Positions 8,194 to 19,122 of a DNA stretch of 64,000 nucleotides are shown here, piece by piece. The stretch lies in the NCBI GenBank assembly GCA_943325105.2, contig CALPOD020000001.1, positions 1 through 64,000 of the forward strand. The letters are read 5' to 3'. A program made the translations under genes and the position numbers. This DNA comes from Candidatus Fokinia solitaria (lineage in GTDB: Bacteria; Pseudomonadota; Alphaproteobacteria; Rickettsiales; Midichloriaceae). The notes below the pieces were generated by a model. The model made no database searches and had not been told where the DNA came from. It saw nothing but the letters and a program-made list of their open reading frames with translations. The first letter of the stretch is position 1. Each line of letters opens with the position of its first letter.

Positions 8194-11100
8194 GTGTCTT
8201 TATTTATTCATTTAAGAGCATATTCTGACTACTCATTAGGCATGAGTAACTTAAAACTTAAGCAGATTATCATGAGATGTCATGATTTCGATATGCCTGC
8301 TATATGTGTTTCAGACAGAAATATGTTTGGAACCCTTGAATTTGCAATAGGTGCTGCAGCTTCTGGCATTCAGCCAATCATAGGATTTTCAGTTGACATT
8401 GATTATGGAACAATCATTTCACTTTTAAGTGGGAAAGTAGAAAAAAACTACAATTTAAATGATCATGTTGGTGAAGCATTACTTATCGTTAAAAGTGAGG
8501 TCGGCTACTCTAATTTGATGAAAATTGCTACTAGAGTCGGGGTTGAAAGGCAAGGTTTAGATAAACCTTCTGTTGAATGGGAGTTCTTAGTTCAACACAG
8601 TGAAGGATTGATAATCCTGTTTGGTGCCATAAGTGACGATAGAATGCTTTATAAAATAATAAACTCATATGGGCTTGATGGAGCTAAAAACTTTTTGAAT
8701 TTAGTAAATAATGATACAAAGCTTGAGCCATTCATAGAGCTTACAAGATACAGAGATGGAAGACATAAATCATCAGAAAGAAATTTAATATCATTAGCTT
8801 ATGATCTTCATATACCAATCGTTGGAACAAATCCGATCAACTTTTTAACCCAAGATACTTACGAAGCTTGTGAAGCATTATTTTGTATAATAAACAACAG
8901 ATTTTTGATTGAAGAAAATAGGTCTAAAATAAATCCTGAACATCACTATAAATCTCAAGAAGAGATGATGGAAATCTTTAGTGACTTTCCAGAGGCAATA
9001 AAAAATACAGAGCTAATAGCACAGAAATGTCATTTCTTCCCTCATAAACAACCAATCAGAATACCTAAATTCGACCCTATTTTGAATGCCAATGAAACCT
9101 TAGAGCAAATGGCTACAGATGGTCTTGAGGAGAGAATTAAACATCTATCAATTAATAGGCAACAATACTTTGAAAGACTCAGATTCGAATTAGATTTGAT
9201 TCAAAAAATGAACTTCTCAGACTATTTCCTTATAGTTTCTGACTTCATTCAGTGGAGTAAAACACAAGGAATTGCTGTTGGCCCTGGACGTGGTTCAGGT
9301 GCAAGCTCAATCATCGCTTGGAGTCTAAAGATTACTGAACTAGATCCTATAGAATTTGGATTACTATTTGAAAGGTTTTTAAATCCAGAAAGGATCTCAA
9401 TGCCTGATTTCGATATAGATTTTTGTCAACTTCGTAGAGATGAAGTATTGCAATATATAGAGAGGAAATATGGTGAAGAGAACATCGCACACATAATAAC
9501 ATTTGGAAAACTGCAGCCAAGAGCTGTATTGAGGGATGTTGGGAGAGTATTACAAATGCCATATGGTTTAATTGATAGGATTTGTAAGATGATTCCTCAA
9601 AATCAAGCTAATCCCCTCTCATTACAGCAAGCAATTGATATCGATAAACAATTACAAAAGATTCGTGATGAAGATGTGGCTATAGATAGGCTTTTGACAA
9701 TTGGATTACAGCTAGAGGGGTGCAATAGAAACATATCCACTCACGCAGCAGGTATAGTCATATCTGAGTTACCAATCGTTGAAGTAATGCCACTTTATAA
9801 AGATCCTACCTCTGGTATTTTGTCAGGTCAGTTTTCGATGAAATATGTTGAGGCAGCCGGTCTGATAAAATTTGATTTCTTAGGTCTCAAAACATTAACA
9901 GTAATCTCAAACATTCAGCAACTTGTAAAGCATTCTTTAGGGTTTGATGTAAACATATATGAAATTCCTTTAGATGATCGTGATACATATAAGATGCTTG
10001 CAGATGGCAATGTATTAGGGGTTTTTCAGCTTGAGGGATCAGCAGGAATACGTGAGGCAGTGAAGCAAATGCAGCCAGACCAACTAGGTGATATTACAGC
10101 TCTGACATCTCTCTATCGACCTGGTCCTATGGAAAATATTCCAAAATATGTTGCTAGAAAACACGGACATCAGGAAGTTGAAGTGATCCATCCTGATATA
10201 AAAGATGTTTTAAGTGAGACTTACGGGATTATAGTCTATCAAGAGCAAGTGATTAAAATTGCACAGGTTCTTGCTGGTTATAGTCTGGGTGAAGCCGATA
10301 TATTACGTCGTGCGATGGGTAAGAAAGACAAATTTGAGATGCAACAGCAGAGAAGTGTTTTTGTTACAAAATGTTCTGAAAATGGACTGCCAGAAAGCCA
10401 GTCAGAAGAAATCTTTGATCTCGTGAATAAATTTGCTAGCTATGGATTTAACAAGGCACATGGTGCTGCATATGCACTTGTCACATATCAAACAGCTTTT
10501 CTGAAGTGTCATTACATAGTTGAATTCTTAGTTGCTTCAATGAACTTAGAGATCCACCTACAGGAAAAAGTCGGATCTTTCTGCGATGAAGCTAAAGGCA
10601 ATGGTATAGAGGTTTGTAAGCCAAGTATAAATGATTCAATGGTATTCTTTGCGATTGAAGTTTTAAACAACAAATTTGAGCTTCTAGGGGTTATTGAAAG
10701 TGATATCATTCAAATGACTGTACAATCTGATGCACCAATTTGTAACAATAATATAAAACGCATTAGATATGGGCTTGGCGGTATAAAAGGAACGGGAATA
10801 AAAGCTCTCAATGACATCATTTTGGAAAGGAAAAAAAATGGAAAATTTAAGAGCTTAGATGATTTTTTAAAAAGAACTGCAAAGAACGGATTTAATAAAC
10901 GTCTGTTCGAACAATTGGTTAGAAGTGGTGCGATGGAGGAATTATATCCTAACAGCCACGTCTTGATACATAATATAGATAAAATCAACCAGTACGTTGC
11001 TTCTATTACAAAAGAAAAAAATGACAATGTGAGGCAAATCTCATTACTAAATTTGATGACTAGAGATGAAGATGATGAGAACCCAAGCAGCCTAGAATTA

Positions 11101-11769
11101 ACAATTGTGCCATATTGGTCAAAGACAGAGAAACTACAAGCAGAGCATCATGCATTAGGGTTTTATTTAACAGAACATCCTGTGTTGTTATATGCAAAAA
11201 TCCTGCAAAAACACAATGTAATGTTTTCTGATGAGATCAATAAATACACATCTCCAGAGTCAAGGGAGATAAGCATAGCTGGGGTTGTGAAGGAATGTAA
11301 AATACGCTCCGGAAAAGGAGAAAATGCAGGTAAATATGCATTCTTAAGCGTCGTAGATCCATATGGTTCTATAGATATTTCAGTATTTGATAGCAGTATA
11401 TTAAATAAACAGGTAAAATTACTTGATGTTGGGCAGTTAGTTTTTTGTACTGCGACGATCAGAAATGATGCGCAAGGGCAGAGAATTCTGTTGCGCTCAA
11501 TCAAATCTTTAATGACAGCAATCGAAGAATTCATTCAATCTTTTAAGGTTTATGTGACTACAGTTGGAGCTGCTGAATTTTTACATAAAAAAATACAAGA
11601 GGAACTTTTAAAAGAGGATAGGAATCTGAAAATTTCCATTGTGGCCATTTGCCCTGATGGCAGTGAAGTACAATTCTATTCAGATAGAGAAATAAATGTA
11701 ACACATCACTTTATAGCTGAGATTATGAAAGTAGATGGCGTACAAGTTCTGAGTAAAGATAAGGCATAA
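8194..11769 (+). CDS. dnaE: DNA polymerase III alpha subunit
   Basis: The catalytic subunit of the replicative polymerase. The 1191-residue protein has the expected order: PHP domain (1 to about 280), polymerase palm, fingers with helix-hairpin-helix, then an OB-fold near the C-terminus ([15 protein letters not shown]). The palm motif MPDFDIDFC places the catalytic aspartates at D405 and D407, and [10 protein letters not shown] matches the nucleotide-binding segment. The PHP entry motif, usually H-x-H, reads [11 protein letters not shown]: the second histidine is Arg, so phosphoesterase (proofreading-like) activity in this domain is probably lost. Translation starts with GTG at 8194, matching the conserved N-terminus. 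It forms an operon with ruvX. Confidence 0.97.
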   Translation: MSLFIHLRAYSDYSLGMSNLKLKQIIMRCHDFDMPAICVSDRNMFGTLEFAIGAAASGIQPIIGFSVDIDYGTIISLLSGKVEKNYNLNDHVGEALLIVKSEVGYSNLMKIATRVGVERQGLDKPSVEWEFLVQHSEGLIILFGAISDDRMLYKIINSYGLDGAKNFLNLVNNDTKLEPFIELTRYRDGRHKSSERNLISLAYDLHIPIVGTNPINFLTQDTYEACEALFCIINNRFLIEENRSKINPEHHYKSQEEMMEIFSDFPEAIKNTELIAQKCHFFPHKQPIRIPKFDPILNANETLEQMATDGLEERIKHLSINRQQYFERLRFELDLIQKMNFSDYFLIVSDFIQWSKTQGIAVGPGRGSGASSIIAWSLKITELDPIEFGLLFERFLNPERISMPDFDIDFCQLRRDEVLQYIERKYGEENIAHIITFGKLQPRAVLRDVGRVLQMPYGLIDRICKMIPQNQANPLSLQQAIDIDKQLQKIRDEDVAIDRLLTIGLQLEGCNRNISTHAAGIVISELPIVEVMPLYKDPTSGILSGQFSMKYVEAAGLIKFDFLGLKTLTVISNIQQLVKHSLGFDVNIYEIPLDDRDTYKMLADGNVLGVFQLEGSAGIREAVKQMQPDQLGDITALTSLYRPGPMENIPKYVARKHGHQEVEVIHPDIKDVLSETYGIIVYQEQVIKIAQVLAGYSLGEADILRRAMGKKDKFEMQQQRSVFVTKCSENGLPESQSEEIFDLVNKFASYGFNKAHGAAYALVTYQTAFLKCHYIVEFLVASMNLEIHLQEKVGSFCDEAKGNGIEVCKPSINDSMVFFAIEVLNNKFELLGVIESDIIQMTVQSDAPICNNNIKRIRYGLGGIKGTGIKALNDIILERKKNGKFKSLDDFLKRTAKNGFNKRLFEQLVRSGAMEELYPNSHVLIHNIDKINQYVASITKEKNDNVRQISLLNLMTRDEDDENPSSLELTIVPYWSKTEKLQAEHHALGFYLTEHPVLLYAKILQKHNVMFSDEINKYTSPESREISIAGVVKECKIRSGKGENAGKYAFLSVVDPYGSIDISVFDSSILNKQVKLLDVGQLVFCTATIRNDAQGQRILLRSIKSLMTAIEEFIQSFKVYVTTVGAAEFLHKKIQEELLKEDRNLKISIVAICPDGSEVQFYSDREINVTHHFIAEIMKVDGVQVLSKDKA

Positions 11770-11833
11770 CCAATTTGTTAAAAAAGCAAATTCTGTTATT
11801 ATAGCTATAAAATACAAAAATTTAGTAGACAAT

Positions 11834-12928
11834 ATGGGTTTTAGCTGTGGTTTAGTCGGGTTACCGAACGTAGGGAAGTCAACATTATTTAATGCATTGA
11901 CAAGTAGTATCAACGCATCAGCTGCCAACTATCCATTCTGTACTATAGAACCAAACTTTGGTAGCGTTACAGTCCCAGACAAGAGATTAGATGTACTAGC
12001 TGAGATAGCAGGATCAGAAAAAATAATACCAAATAGAATAGAGTTTGTAGACATAGCTGGTCTGATTGAAGGTGCAAGTAAAGGAGAAGGCTTAGGTAAT
12101 AAATTTCTTGGTCATATAATGGCAGTGGATGCAATTGCATATGTTTTGAGATGCTTTGATGATGAGGATATAATCCATGTAAGAGATCAGGTAAATCCTC
12201 TTTCTGATGCAGAAATTTTAGAGCTTGAACTAGTCTTAGCTGACATGCAAAGTCTACAAAAAAGAATAGTTGCGATTGAGAAGAAAGCTAAGCAAGATAA
12301 GGAATTACAGCAGCAGCTAGAAATAATGCAGCTAGTTTTGAAAACTTTAGAAGATGGAAAGCCTGCAACTCAATGCATAACCAAAGAAAACTCAGTTGAA
12401 GTAAAGAAATTACAGCTGCTAACTACAAAGCCTTCATTTTTTATATGTAACGTAAAGGAAGAAGATATTTTAACTGGTAATGAGTACACCAAAGCTGTTA
12501 TGAAATTCGCCAAAGAAAACAATAAAGAGGCAATCATAATATCAGCTAAAATCGAATCAGAAATAGCTTGTATCACAGATGAAAATGAAAGAGCAGAATT
12601 CCTATCAATGTTAGGAATGGAAGAAACTGGCCTCGATAACGTTATCAGATGTGGTTATAAAATGCTTGATATGCTGACTTTTTTCACAGTTGGTCCGAAG
12701 GAAGCTAGAGCATGGAATGTAAGAAATGGGGCATTAGCACCAGAGGCAGCAGGTAAAATACACTCGGATTTCGAAAGAGGGTTCATATGTGCTGATGTGA
12801 TAAGCTTCGAAGACTTTAGAGATTGCAATGGATGGGTGAAGGCAAAAGAGAGTGGGAAAGTTGACGTGCAAGGAAAACAATATGCAATGCGAGATGGTGA
12901 CATTATATTGTTTAAATTCAACGTTTAA
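11834..12928 (+). CDS. ychF: Ribosome-binding ATPase YchF (Obg-like)
   Basis: YchF is a conserved P-loop protein of the Obg family that prefers ATP and associates with ribosomes. The 364-residue length is standard. The G1 motif [12 protein letters not shown] lies at residues 8-19, followed by [18 protein letters not shown] (switch II/G3 region). The C-terminal TGS-like domain ([17 protein letters not shown], then [10 protein letters not shown]) is present. Upstream is 64 bases after dnaE with TTGTTA and TATTAT-like hexamers that may be a weak promoter. The stop lies 2 bases from the convergent pepP stop. Confidence 0.97.
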   Translation: MGFSCGLVGLPNVGKSTLFNALTSSINASAANYPFCTIEPNFGSVTVPDKRLDVLAEIAGSEKIIPNRIEFVDIAGLIEGASKGEGLGNKFLGHIMAVDAIAYVLRCFDDEDIIHVRDQVNPLSDAEILELELVLADMQSLQKRIVAIEKKAKQDKELQQQLEIMQLVLKTLEDGKPATQCITKENSVEVKKLQLLTTKPSFFICNVKEEDILTGNEYTKAVMKFAKENNKEAIIISAKIESEIACITDENERAEFLSMLGMEETGLDNVIRCGYKMLDMLTFFTVGPKEARAWNVRNGALAPEAAGKIHSDFERGFICADVISFEDFRDCNGWVKAKESGKVDVQGKQYAMRDGDIILFKFNV

Positions 12929-12930
12929 TA

Positions 12931-14679
12931 TCAATTATTTTTTATTGATGAATTGGATATTATAAACTCTAGTTCATCTTTTGTGAGTTCGCTCTTAACT
13001 GCATCTATTGCAACTCTGTTGTGATTTGCAAGCCATTCGATCTCATCTTTATCCATTGTATTAAAATCTATGAGAGATGTCTCGATCGGCACCATAGTTA
13101 GCATATCAAACTCAAGGAAACCATCGAATTTTGAAGACTTTCTCACAGCATATAGATTTTCTATTCTCATCCCGAAAGATCCTTCTTTATAGTATCCAGG
13201 CTCAATTGAAATGATCATATTTTCCTCAAGTATTACTGTATTTTTTTTCGTAATACCTTGCGGACCTTCATGTACTGATGAGAAATGTCCCACTCCATGT
13301 CCAGTACCATGTCCATAATCCAATCCTTTTTGCCATAAAAAATATCTTGCTAAGGAGTCTATCTGAGAGCCATTTGTACCAACTGGAAAGACAGCCTTAG
13401 CAAGTGATATATGCCCTTTCAAGACAGCTGTATAAGCTATTTTATGTTCATCTTTTAACCCATCAGCAAATAGAGCTATATTAAATACACGAGTTGTGTC
13501 TGTAGTCCCTGCACAGCTATAATGTCCGCCAGAATCTAGTAGATATATTGCATCTTCACCTGATCTCGGAATAGATTTACAAGTACTTTCCTTTGATTGG
13601 TAATGAACTATAGCTCCATTTGATCCATAGCCAGATATAGTTCCGAAGCTCTCATCAACAAACTCTGCATTCATATGTCTGAATTTAGATAACTTTTCTG
13701 CAGCAGATATTTCATCTACTTTAAATCCATTGTGAATTGACTTGTATAGCCAAAACCAGAACTTACATAAAGCAACTCCATCATGTATGTGAGCTTTTTT
13801 AAAACCATCTAATTCAACTGAATTTTTAATTGCCCTAAGCCTCACAGTTGGATCTTCTAAACTAATTGGATGAGAAATATTATTAGAAAGCCATATAGAA
13901 GAGTTATCCTGATCAAAAGCTAATCTTAAATGATTTAATTGCTTTATATGTTTTTTAAATTCATCTATCGGATAAAATTCAACTAACTTGTAATTAATCT
14001 CAAGTGAATTACTTATGTTTACAAAAAGTTTAACTACCTTAGTTTTTACATCTATAATTGCATAGCAAAGAATAAGAGGATTGTATTGAATATCATTACC
14101 TCGGATGTTTAGTAGCCAACAGATTGATGCTGGAGAGGTTGAGATTAAGCAATTGCATTCATTTGGTAATTTTTTTATTACGGCATCTATCTTATCTTCA
14201 GCTGACATTCCAGCAACTTCTATAGGGAAATTTTGTACTTGTGAGACTATATTTTCTTCTCCTTTCAACAAATCAACTAAATTCTCATCTACTGACTTAA
14301 TTTCAAAACCAAACTTCTTACCTATATTCTCATAGTGTTGTATTTCCTTAAAGTTTTGAATCATTGGATCATATCCGATCACACATCCTTTACATATTTC
14401 CATAACATCATATGCAGCGGCAGAGTGCATATCTATGATCTTAAAATCATCATTGAGTTCAACTTTTGCCTGTGTTGTATATCTGCTATCTGTAAACAAA
14501 ATTAAATCTTTTTGTGTGACTATAAGCACTCCATTTGATCCTGAGAATCCACATATCCATTCAAGTCTCTTTTTATGGATGGGAGTATATTCATTTCTCC
14601 ACTCATCTGTAGAAGGTATTATATATGCATCTACCTTAAATGATTTAATTAGTTCTCGCAGTTCTTCAATCCTTTTCAT
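12931..14679 (-). CDS. pepP: Xaa-Pro aminopeptidase (three-domain, M24B)
   Basis: A metallopeptidase that removes the N-terminal residue before proline. At 582 residues it matches the long three-domain form (two creatinase-like N-terminal domains plus a C-terminal pita-bread domain), rather than the 440-residue E. coli PepP. Metal ligands are visible in LLDSGGHY and CAGTTDTTRVF (two Asp), in GHGTGHGVGH (His), in IISIEPGYY (Glu) and in MRIENLY (Glu). The start overlaps the stop of map by 4 bases (ATGA), so the two N-terminal-processing peptidases are translationally coupled. Peptide salvage in the cytoplasm is the likely role. The symbol is used in the broad family sense. Confidence 0.92.
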   Translation of the reverse strand: MKRIEELRELIKSFKVDAYIIPSTDEWRNEYTPIHKKRLEWICGFSGSNGVLIVTQKDLILFTDSRYTTQAKVELNDDFKIIDMHSAAAYDVMEICKGCVIGYDPMIQNFKEIQHYENIGKKFGFEIKSVDENLVDLLKGEENIVSQVQNFPIEVAGMSAEDKIDAVIKKLPNECNCLISTSPASICWLLNIRGNDIQYNPLILCYAIIDVKTKVVKLFVNISNSLEINYKLVEFYPIDEFKKHIKQLNHLRLAFDQDNSSIWLSNNISHPISLEDPTVRLRAIKNSVELDGFKKAHIHDGVALCKFWFWLYKSIHNGFKVDEISAAEKLSKFRHMNAEFVDESFGTISGYGSNGAIVHYQSKESTCKSIPRSGEDAIYLLDSGGHYSCAGTTDTTRVFNIALFADGLKDEHKIAYTAVLKGHISLAKAVFPVGTNGSQIDSLARYFLWQKGLDYGHGTGHGVGHFSSVHEGPQGITKKNTVILEENMIISIEPGYYKEGSFGMRIENLYAVRKSSKFDGFLEFDMLTMVPIETSLIDFNTMDKDEIEWLANHNRVAIDAVKSELTKDELEFIISNSSIKNN

Positions 14680-15449
14680 ATCTTCGTAAATATTTCATAT
14701 CCTGCATCAGTAACACCTATCGTATGTTCAAACTGGGCTGAAAGAGATCTATCTCTCGTAACGGCAGTCCATCCATCATTTAAGAGCAATGTATCTGACT
14801 TACCAGCATTTACCATTGGCTCTATTGTGAAAAACATGCCTTTTTCAATTGTAAAGTCGCAACTCTTATCATAGTAATGTAGAACCTGCGGCTCACAATG
14901 GAAGATTTTCCCTATTCCATGTCCGCAATAGTCAGTTACTACTGAATATCCATTCTTTTCAACATGTTCTTGAATCGCCTTGCCAATTTCGTTGAACTTA
15001 GCACCAGGTTTAACTTTTTCTATTCCAAACATCATGGCATCGTAAGTCACTTGCACTAGCCTCTTAGCCTTTATAGAGACTTTATCTCCAACTAAAAACA
15101 TTTTACTTGTATCTCCATGCCACCCATCAACTATGACTGTCACATCTATGTTTAATATGTCTCCATTTAGAAGTTTTTTATCACTCGGAATTCCATGACA
15201 CACTACATGATTGACTGATGTACAGATTGATTTTGGGAATCCTTTATAATTGAGAGGTGCAGGTATTGCACCATAATCAATAATCATCTTATGACATATT
15301 TCATTTAAATGATCTGTTGTGACATCTGGCTGAACGTGTTCTTCGATTGCAACTAAAACTTCAGCAGCAAGCTTACCAGCCTTTCTCATTCCTTCATAAT
15401 CACTTTCACTGTGGATTATTATTTTTTGAGAGATTTTATCTTGACTCAT
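14676..15449 (-). CDS. map: Methionine aminopeptidase type I
   Basis: Removes the initiator methionine from nascent proteins. At 257 residues it is the standard bacterial type Ia length. The five metal ligands sit in the expected order: NIDVTVIVDGWHGDTS (two Asp), GHGIGKIFH (His), FTIEPM (Glu) and FEHTIGV (Glu). The substrate-binding VVCHGIPSD is also present. It is first in a two-gene map-pepP unit with a 4-base overlap, and divergent from the large flavoprotein gene, leaving a 100-base shared upstream region. Confidence 0.97.
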   Translation of the reverse strand: MSQDKISQKIIIHSESDYEGMRKAGKLAAEVLVAIEEHVQPDVTTDHLNEICHKMIIDYGAIPAPLNYKGFPKSICTSVNHVVCHGIPSDKKLLNGDILNIDVTVIVDGWHGDTSKMFLVGDKVSIKAKRLVQVTYDAMMFGIEKVKPGAKFNEIGKAIQEHVEKNGYSVVTDYCGHGIGKIFHCEPQVLHYYDKSCDFTIEKGMFFTIEPMVNAGKSDTLLLNDGWTAVTRDRSLSAQFEHTIGVTDAGYEIFTKI

Positions 15450-15549
15450 TATGAATTATTTATTTTGGTGTATACTGCAGTTAAATTTATTTCCAAAAGT
15501 ATAATACCTATATAAGACTTTTATAGCAACTCGTAAAACTGTATATACA

Positions 15550-18500
15550 ATGAAAAAATTGCACCTGAGCTATGATTTATCTTTTGAAGAACTATACACT
15601 CTAGATGGACTAAAAAAATTAGACAGTCTGTTTATAGAAAAACTCCTAAGGATATCTCCTGATCTTTGCAATAAGATGTTAGATGCCAGAACTCATCATA
15701 ATAAACTTTATAAACTTGATGAGTCAAAGCTCATCTTAGAGTTGGCTCCACATTTAGAATCATTTATTTCTGAATTATTTTCTATTCAGAATTCAGTTGA
15801 GAATTATAAAGATGAAGATAAGAAATTAGATATAATATACCAATGCAATAAGTCTTTTATACAAAAGCATGTAATGAATTTAGATAAAAACATGTCTGAG
15901 ATCATTGCAAACATAAACACTACCAAAACATCTCTTATGATGTATGGGGTTGTTTTACCTTCTGATCCACACAATGTATTGGAAGCTGAAATCGACATGT
16001 CTACAACATTCCTTGAGATATATGAACAGTCTAACTCTGAGGATGAAGAATGGGCTACATATCATAGAGAAATCCTCACTCATGTTGAAAATTACTCCCT
16101 TTGGGCTGTAAAATCATTTGAAGGACGAAAGTTCCATATGAATGGAGCTCTTTTCAGAGTAGCTATGAAGCTTGACTACAACAACCTTATTCCAGATCTC
16201 AAAAACTTTTCTAACTTCTCACAACAGAGCATTACTGTTACAAAAAATGGTGAAATGCTTGCATGGATTCTCTTTGCAGCAAACTTCAAAATACCAACAA
16301 CTCTTGAGAGATGGAGCTTTAATAATAAGAAAACAATTTTACATTCTAAACAAAGAGGGATATTAAAAATTGCCTACACTTCTACAATAATGAATTTCCC
16401 AGAATCGTTTGTTTGTACATATAATAATATTGACTATCAGAAAAACTTCTTATTTAGAATTTTAAATCATCCAGAAAAATCTGATGTAAATAATATTATC
16501 AGCGAGCGATATACTTATTTAAGCCTTGATCCTGATCATTTAAGAACAAGAAGTGGATTTGGATTGAATGATATTCAAACAACTTCTGTGCAAGCCTCAC
16601 ATGAAGCAAACTATTGTTTATATTGTCATAATCGCTCTAAAGACAGTTGTTCTCACGGTATGAAACAAACAGATGGATATCAAGAAAACCCTTTAAAAGT
16701 AAAATTGCAAGGGTGTCCTCTTGAGCAAAAAATTTCTGAGATGCATCTATTGAGATCTAATAGAAATGTTATAGGGGCACTTGCGACAATCATGATAGAT
16801 AATCCAATGGTTGCAGCTACTGGTCACAGAATATGTAACGATTGTATGAAAGGGTGTATTTTCCAAAAGCAAACACCAGTTAATACTCCGTCTGTTGAGA
16901 GTAAAATTCTAAAAGATGTCTTATACTTCCCTTTCGGATTTGAGATTTATAGCCTGCTTAGCAGATGGAATCCACTCAATTTTATAAATTCTTTACCTAA
17001 AGCACCTAATAACCATAAAGCCTTGGTTGTTGGATTAGGACCTGCAGGATTCACATTGATTCATTATCTATTAAATGCTGGAGTAAATGTGGTTGGGGTT
17101 GATGGATTAAAGATTGAACCTTTGATTAGCAAATTTACAGGCATATCAAATGATGGCAGTAGATGTAGCTTTGAACCAATAGATAATATACAAAATCTTT
17201 TTGAAAAGCTTGAAAGTAGGACTCCAAAAGGCTTTGGTGGTGTGATGGAATATGGAATCACAGTACGTTGGGATAAAAACATGCTCGACATTATAAGATT
17301 ACTGTTACTTAGAAGGAAAAACTTCAGAATGTATGATGGCGTGAGATTTGGTAGTAATTTAACCTATAATGATTGCAGAGAATTTAATCATCTAGCATTT
17401 TCTGTTGGAGCAGGTAGTCCTAATATACCAGACATAAAAAATGTTCTTACAAAAGGTGTGAGGATGTCATCTGACTTTCTAATGTCATTACAAGCTGGAG
17501 GCGCTCATAGGAGTAAAGTTATACTTCCACTTGAAATCAGGATGCCGATAGTTGTAATTGGTGCTGGTCTCACAGCAGTAGATAGTGCAACTGAAGCAAT
17601 CCAATACTATTTAGTACAAATCAGAAAGTTTCTAAATCAATATGAGTTGTTAGGTGAGAAGTTCATTGCATCATTAAACAAAGAAGACAAGATAACTGCG
17701 AGAGAATTTATTTCCCATGCAAGACAATTGAAAAAGAATCCTAAAAAGTCCAATCAGTTGATTGAAAAATGGGGTGGAGTGACAATCTTATACAGAAAAA
17801 CTCTTCAGGATTCACCAGCATATAGAATTAATCATGAAGAGCTAGCTGCAGCATTTGAAGAAGGTATAAAGTTTGTTGAAAATGCAGTGCCAAACGAGAT
17901 TTTAGATGATGAATTCGGTCATTGTAAAGGAGTAGTTTGTACAATCAATGGAAAAAACACATTCATACATGCCAAGTCAGTAATAGTTGCAACTGGAACA
18001 AAGCCAAATACATTTTTAAGCAAAGAAGATCACAGACTTATAAATAATCCTAAAGTTAGTTATTTCGGAGATGCAGATCCAAAATATAACGGCAGCGTTG
18101 TTAAAGCTATGGCAAGTGCAAAAAATGGATATAAAAAAATATTAGAACAACTAAAAAACTCTAAGACAAATAATGTTGATATATTTAAGAAATTTGATGC
18201 CCTACTTACTTGTAAAGTCAAAGAAGTTGTCAGGCTTACACCTAATGTTATAGAAGTTATAGTAAAAGCACCTTTAGCAGCAGCCCATTTTGAACCTGGA
18301 CAGTTCTTCAGGCTGCAAAAATATGAATCGAACACCAGTGCTATAAAAGGATATAAATTTCCTATGGAAGGTCTTGCATTGACAGGTGCTGCTGTGAAAG
18401 GTGATTACGTTTCACTTGTTGTCTTAGAGTTGGGATTATCATCAAAACTATGTAATTTATTAAAACCTAACGAAAAAGTTGTTTTAATGGGACCAACAGG

Positions 18501-19122
18501 TATGCCAACAAGTATCCCACACAAAAAAACTGTATTGTTAATTGGTGGTGGATTAGGCAATGCTGTACTTATTTCAATTGGTAAAAAAATGCGGGAGCAA
18601 GGTTGTAGAGTGTTGTATTTCGCAGGATATAAAAAGCTTAGTGATCGATTTAAAGTACAAGAGATAGAAGAAGCTGCAGACACAGTCATATGGTGTTGTG
18701 ATGAGGGATTATTTAGTGGTTCAAGATCTTCTGATGTAGTGTTTCATGGAAATATAATTGAAGCTATAAAGTCTTATCCTAAAGATATGGAAATACAAAG
18801 GTCTGATATTCAAAAGATGATTGTAATTGGATCAGATAGTTTGATGGCAGCTGTTGCTGAAATGAGAAAAGATACTAAAATGCCTTACCCAGGGATAGCA
18901 TCAGTTAACTCACCAATGAATTGTATGATGAAGGAGATATGCGCTCAGTGCATTCAAAAACATAGAGTAGGTGATGAAGATATATATATTTATAGCTGCG
19001 CATCTCAAGATCAAAATATAGATACAGTTGATTTCAAACATCTTGAGAAAAGACTAACTCAAAATAGTTTACTTGAAAAAACTGCAGACAAGTTCTTTAC
19101 AAAAATCAAGCATAAGAATTAG
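15550..19122 (+). CDS. Large Fe-S flavoprotein: GltD-like oxidoreductase fused to PyrK/FNR-like reductase
   Basis: A 1190-residue cytoplasmic redox protein with four regions. Residues 1 to about 340 are helical and unrecognised. A cysteine-rich segment follows at about 354-440, with CLYC, SCSH, GCPLE and CNDCMKGC, resembling the Fe-S region of glutamate synthase small subunit-type proteins. Next comes an FAD/NAD(P) disulfide-oxidoreductase module, with a first Rossmann motif VVGLGPAGF near 491, a second IGAGLTAVD near 668 and VIVATGTKP near 810. Last is a ferredoxin-reductase/PyrK-like module from about 885, with EPGQFFRL and LLIGGGLGNA near 995, ending in cysteines (NCMMKEICAQC, about 1123). 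The arrangement suggests electron transfer from NAD(P)H through flavins and Fe-S clusters. The physiological acceptor is unknown. Its end overlaps folD by 17 bases, tail to tail. Confidence 0.8.
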   Translation: MKKLHLSYDLSFEELYTLDGLKKLDSLFIEKLLRISPDLCNKMLDARTHHNKLYKLDESKLILELAPHLESFISELFSIQNSVENYKDEDKKLDIIYQCNKSFIQKHVMNLDKNMSEIIANINTTKTSLMMYGVVLPSDPHNVLEAEIDMSTTFLEIYEQSNSEDEEWATYHREILTHVENYSLWAVKSFEGRKFHMNGALFRVAMKLDYNNLIPDLKNFSNFSQQSITVTKNGEMLAWILFAANFKIPTTLERWSFNNKKTILHSKQRGILKIAYTSTIMNFPESFVCTYNNIDYQKNFLFRILNHPEKSDVNNIISERYTYLSLDPDHLRTRSGFGLNDIQTTSVQASHEANYCLYCHNRSKDSCSHGMKQTDGYQENPLKVKLQGCPLEQKISEMHLLRSNRNVIGALATIMIDNPMVAATGHRICNDCMKGCIFQKQTPVNTPSVESKILKDVLYFPFGFEIYSLLSRWNPLNFINSLPKAPNNHKALVVGLGPAGFTLIHYLLNAGVNVVGVDGLKIEPLISKFTGISNDGSRCSFEPIDNIQNLFEKLESRTPKGFGGVMEYGITVRWDKNMLDIIRLLLLRRKNFRMYDGVRFGSNLTYNDCREFNHLAFSVGAGSPNIPDIKNVLTKGVRMSSDFLMSLQAGGAHRSKVILPLEIRMPIVVIGAGLTAVDSATEAIQYYLVQIRKFLNQYELLGEKFIASLNKEDKITAREFISHARQLKKNPKKSNQLIEKWGGVTILYRKTLQDSPAYRINHEELAAAFEEGIKFVENAVPNEILDDEFGHCKGVVCTINGKNTFIHAKSVIVATGTKPNTFLSKEDHRLINNPKVSYFGDADPKYNGSVVKAMASAKNGYKKILEQLKNSKTNNVDIFKKFDALLTCKVKEVVRLTPNVIEVIVKAPLAAAHFEPGQFFRLQKYESNTSAIKGYKFPMEGLALTGAAVKGDYVSLVVLELGLSSKLCNLLKPNEKVVLMGPTGMPTSIPHKKTVLLIGGGLGNAVLISIGKKMREQGCRVLYFAGYKKLSDRFKVQEIEEAADTVIWCCDEGLFSGSRSSDVVFHGNIIEAIKSYPKDMEIQRSDIQKMIVIGSDSLMAAVAEMRKDTKMPYPGIASVNSPMNCMMKEICAQCIQKHRVGDEDIYIYSCASQDQNIDTVDFKHLEKRLTQNSLLEKTADKFFTKIKHKN

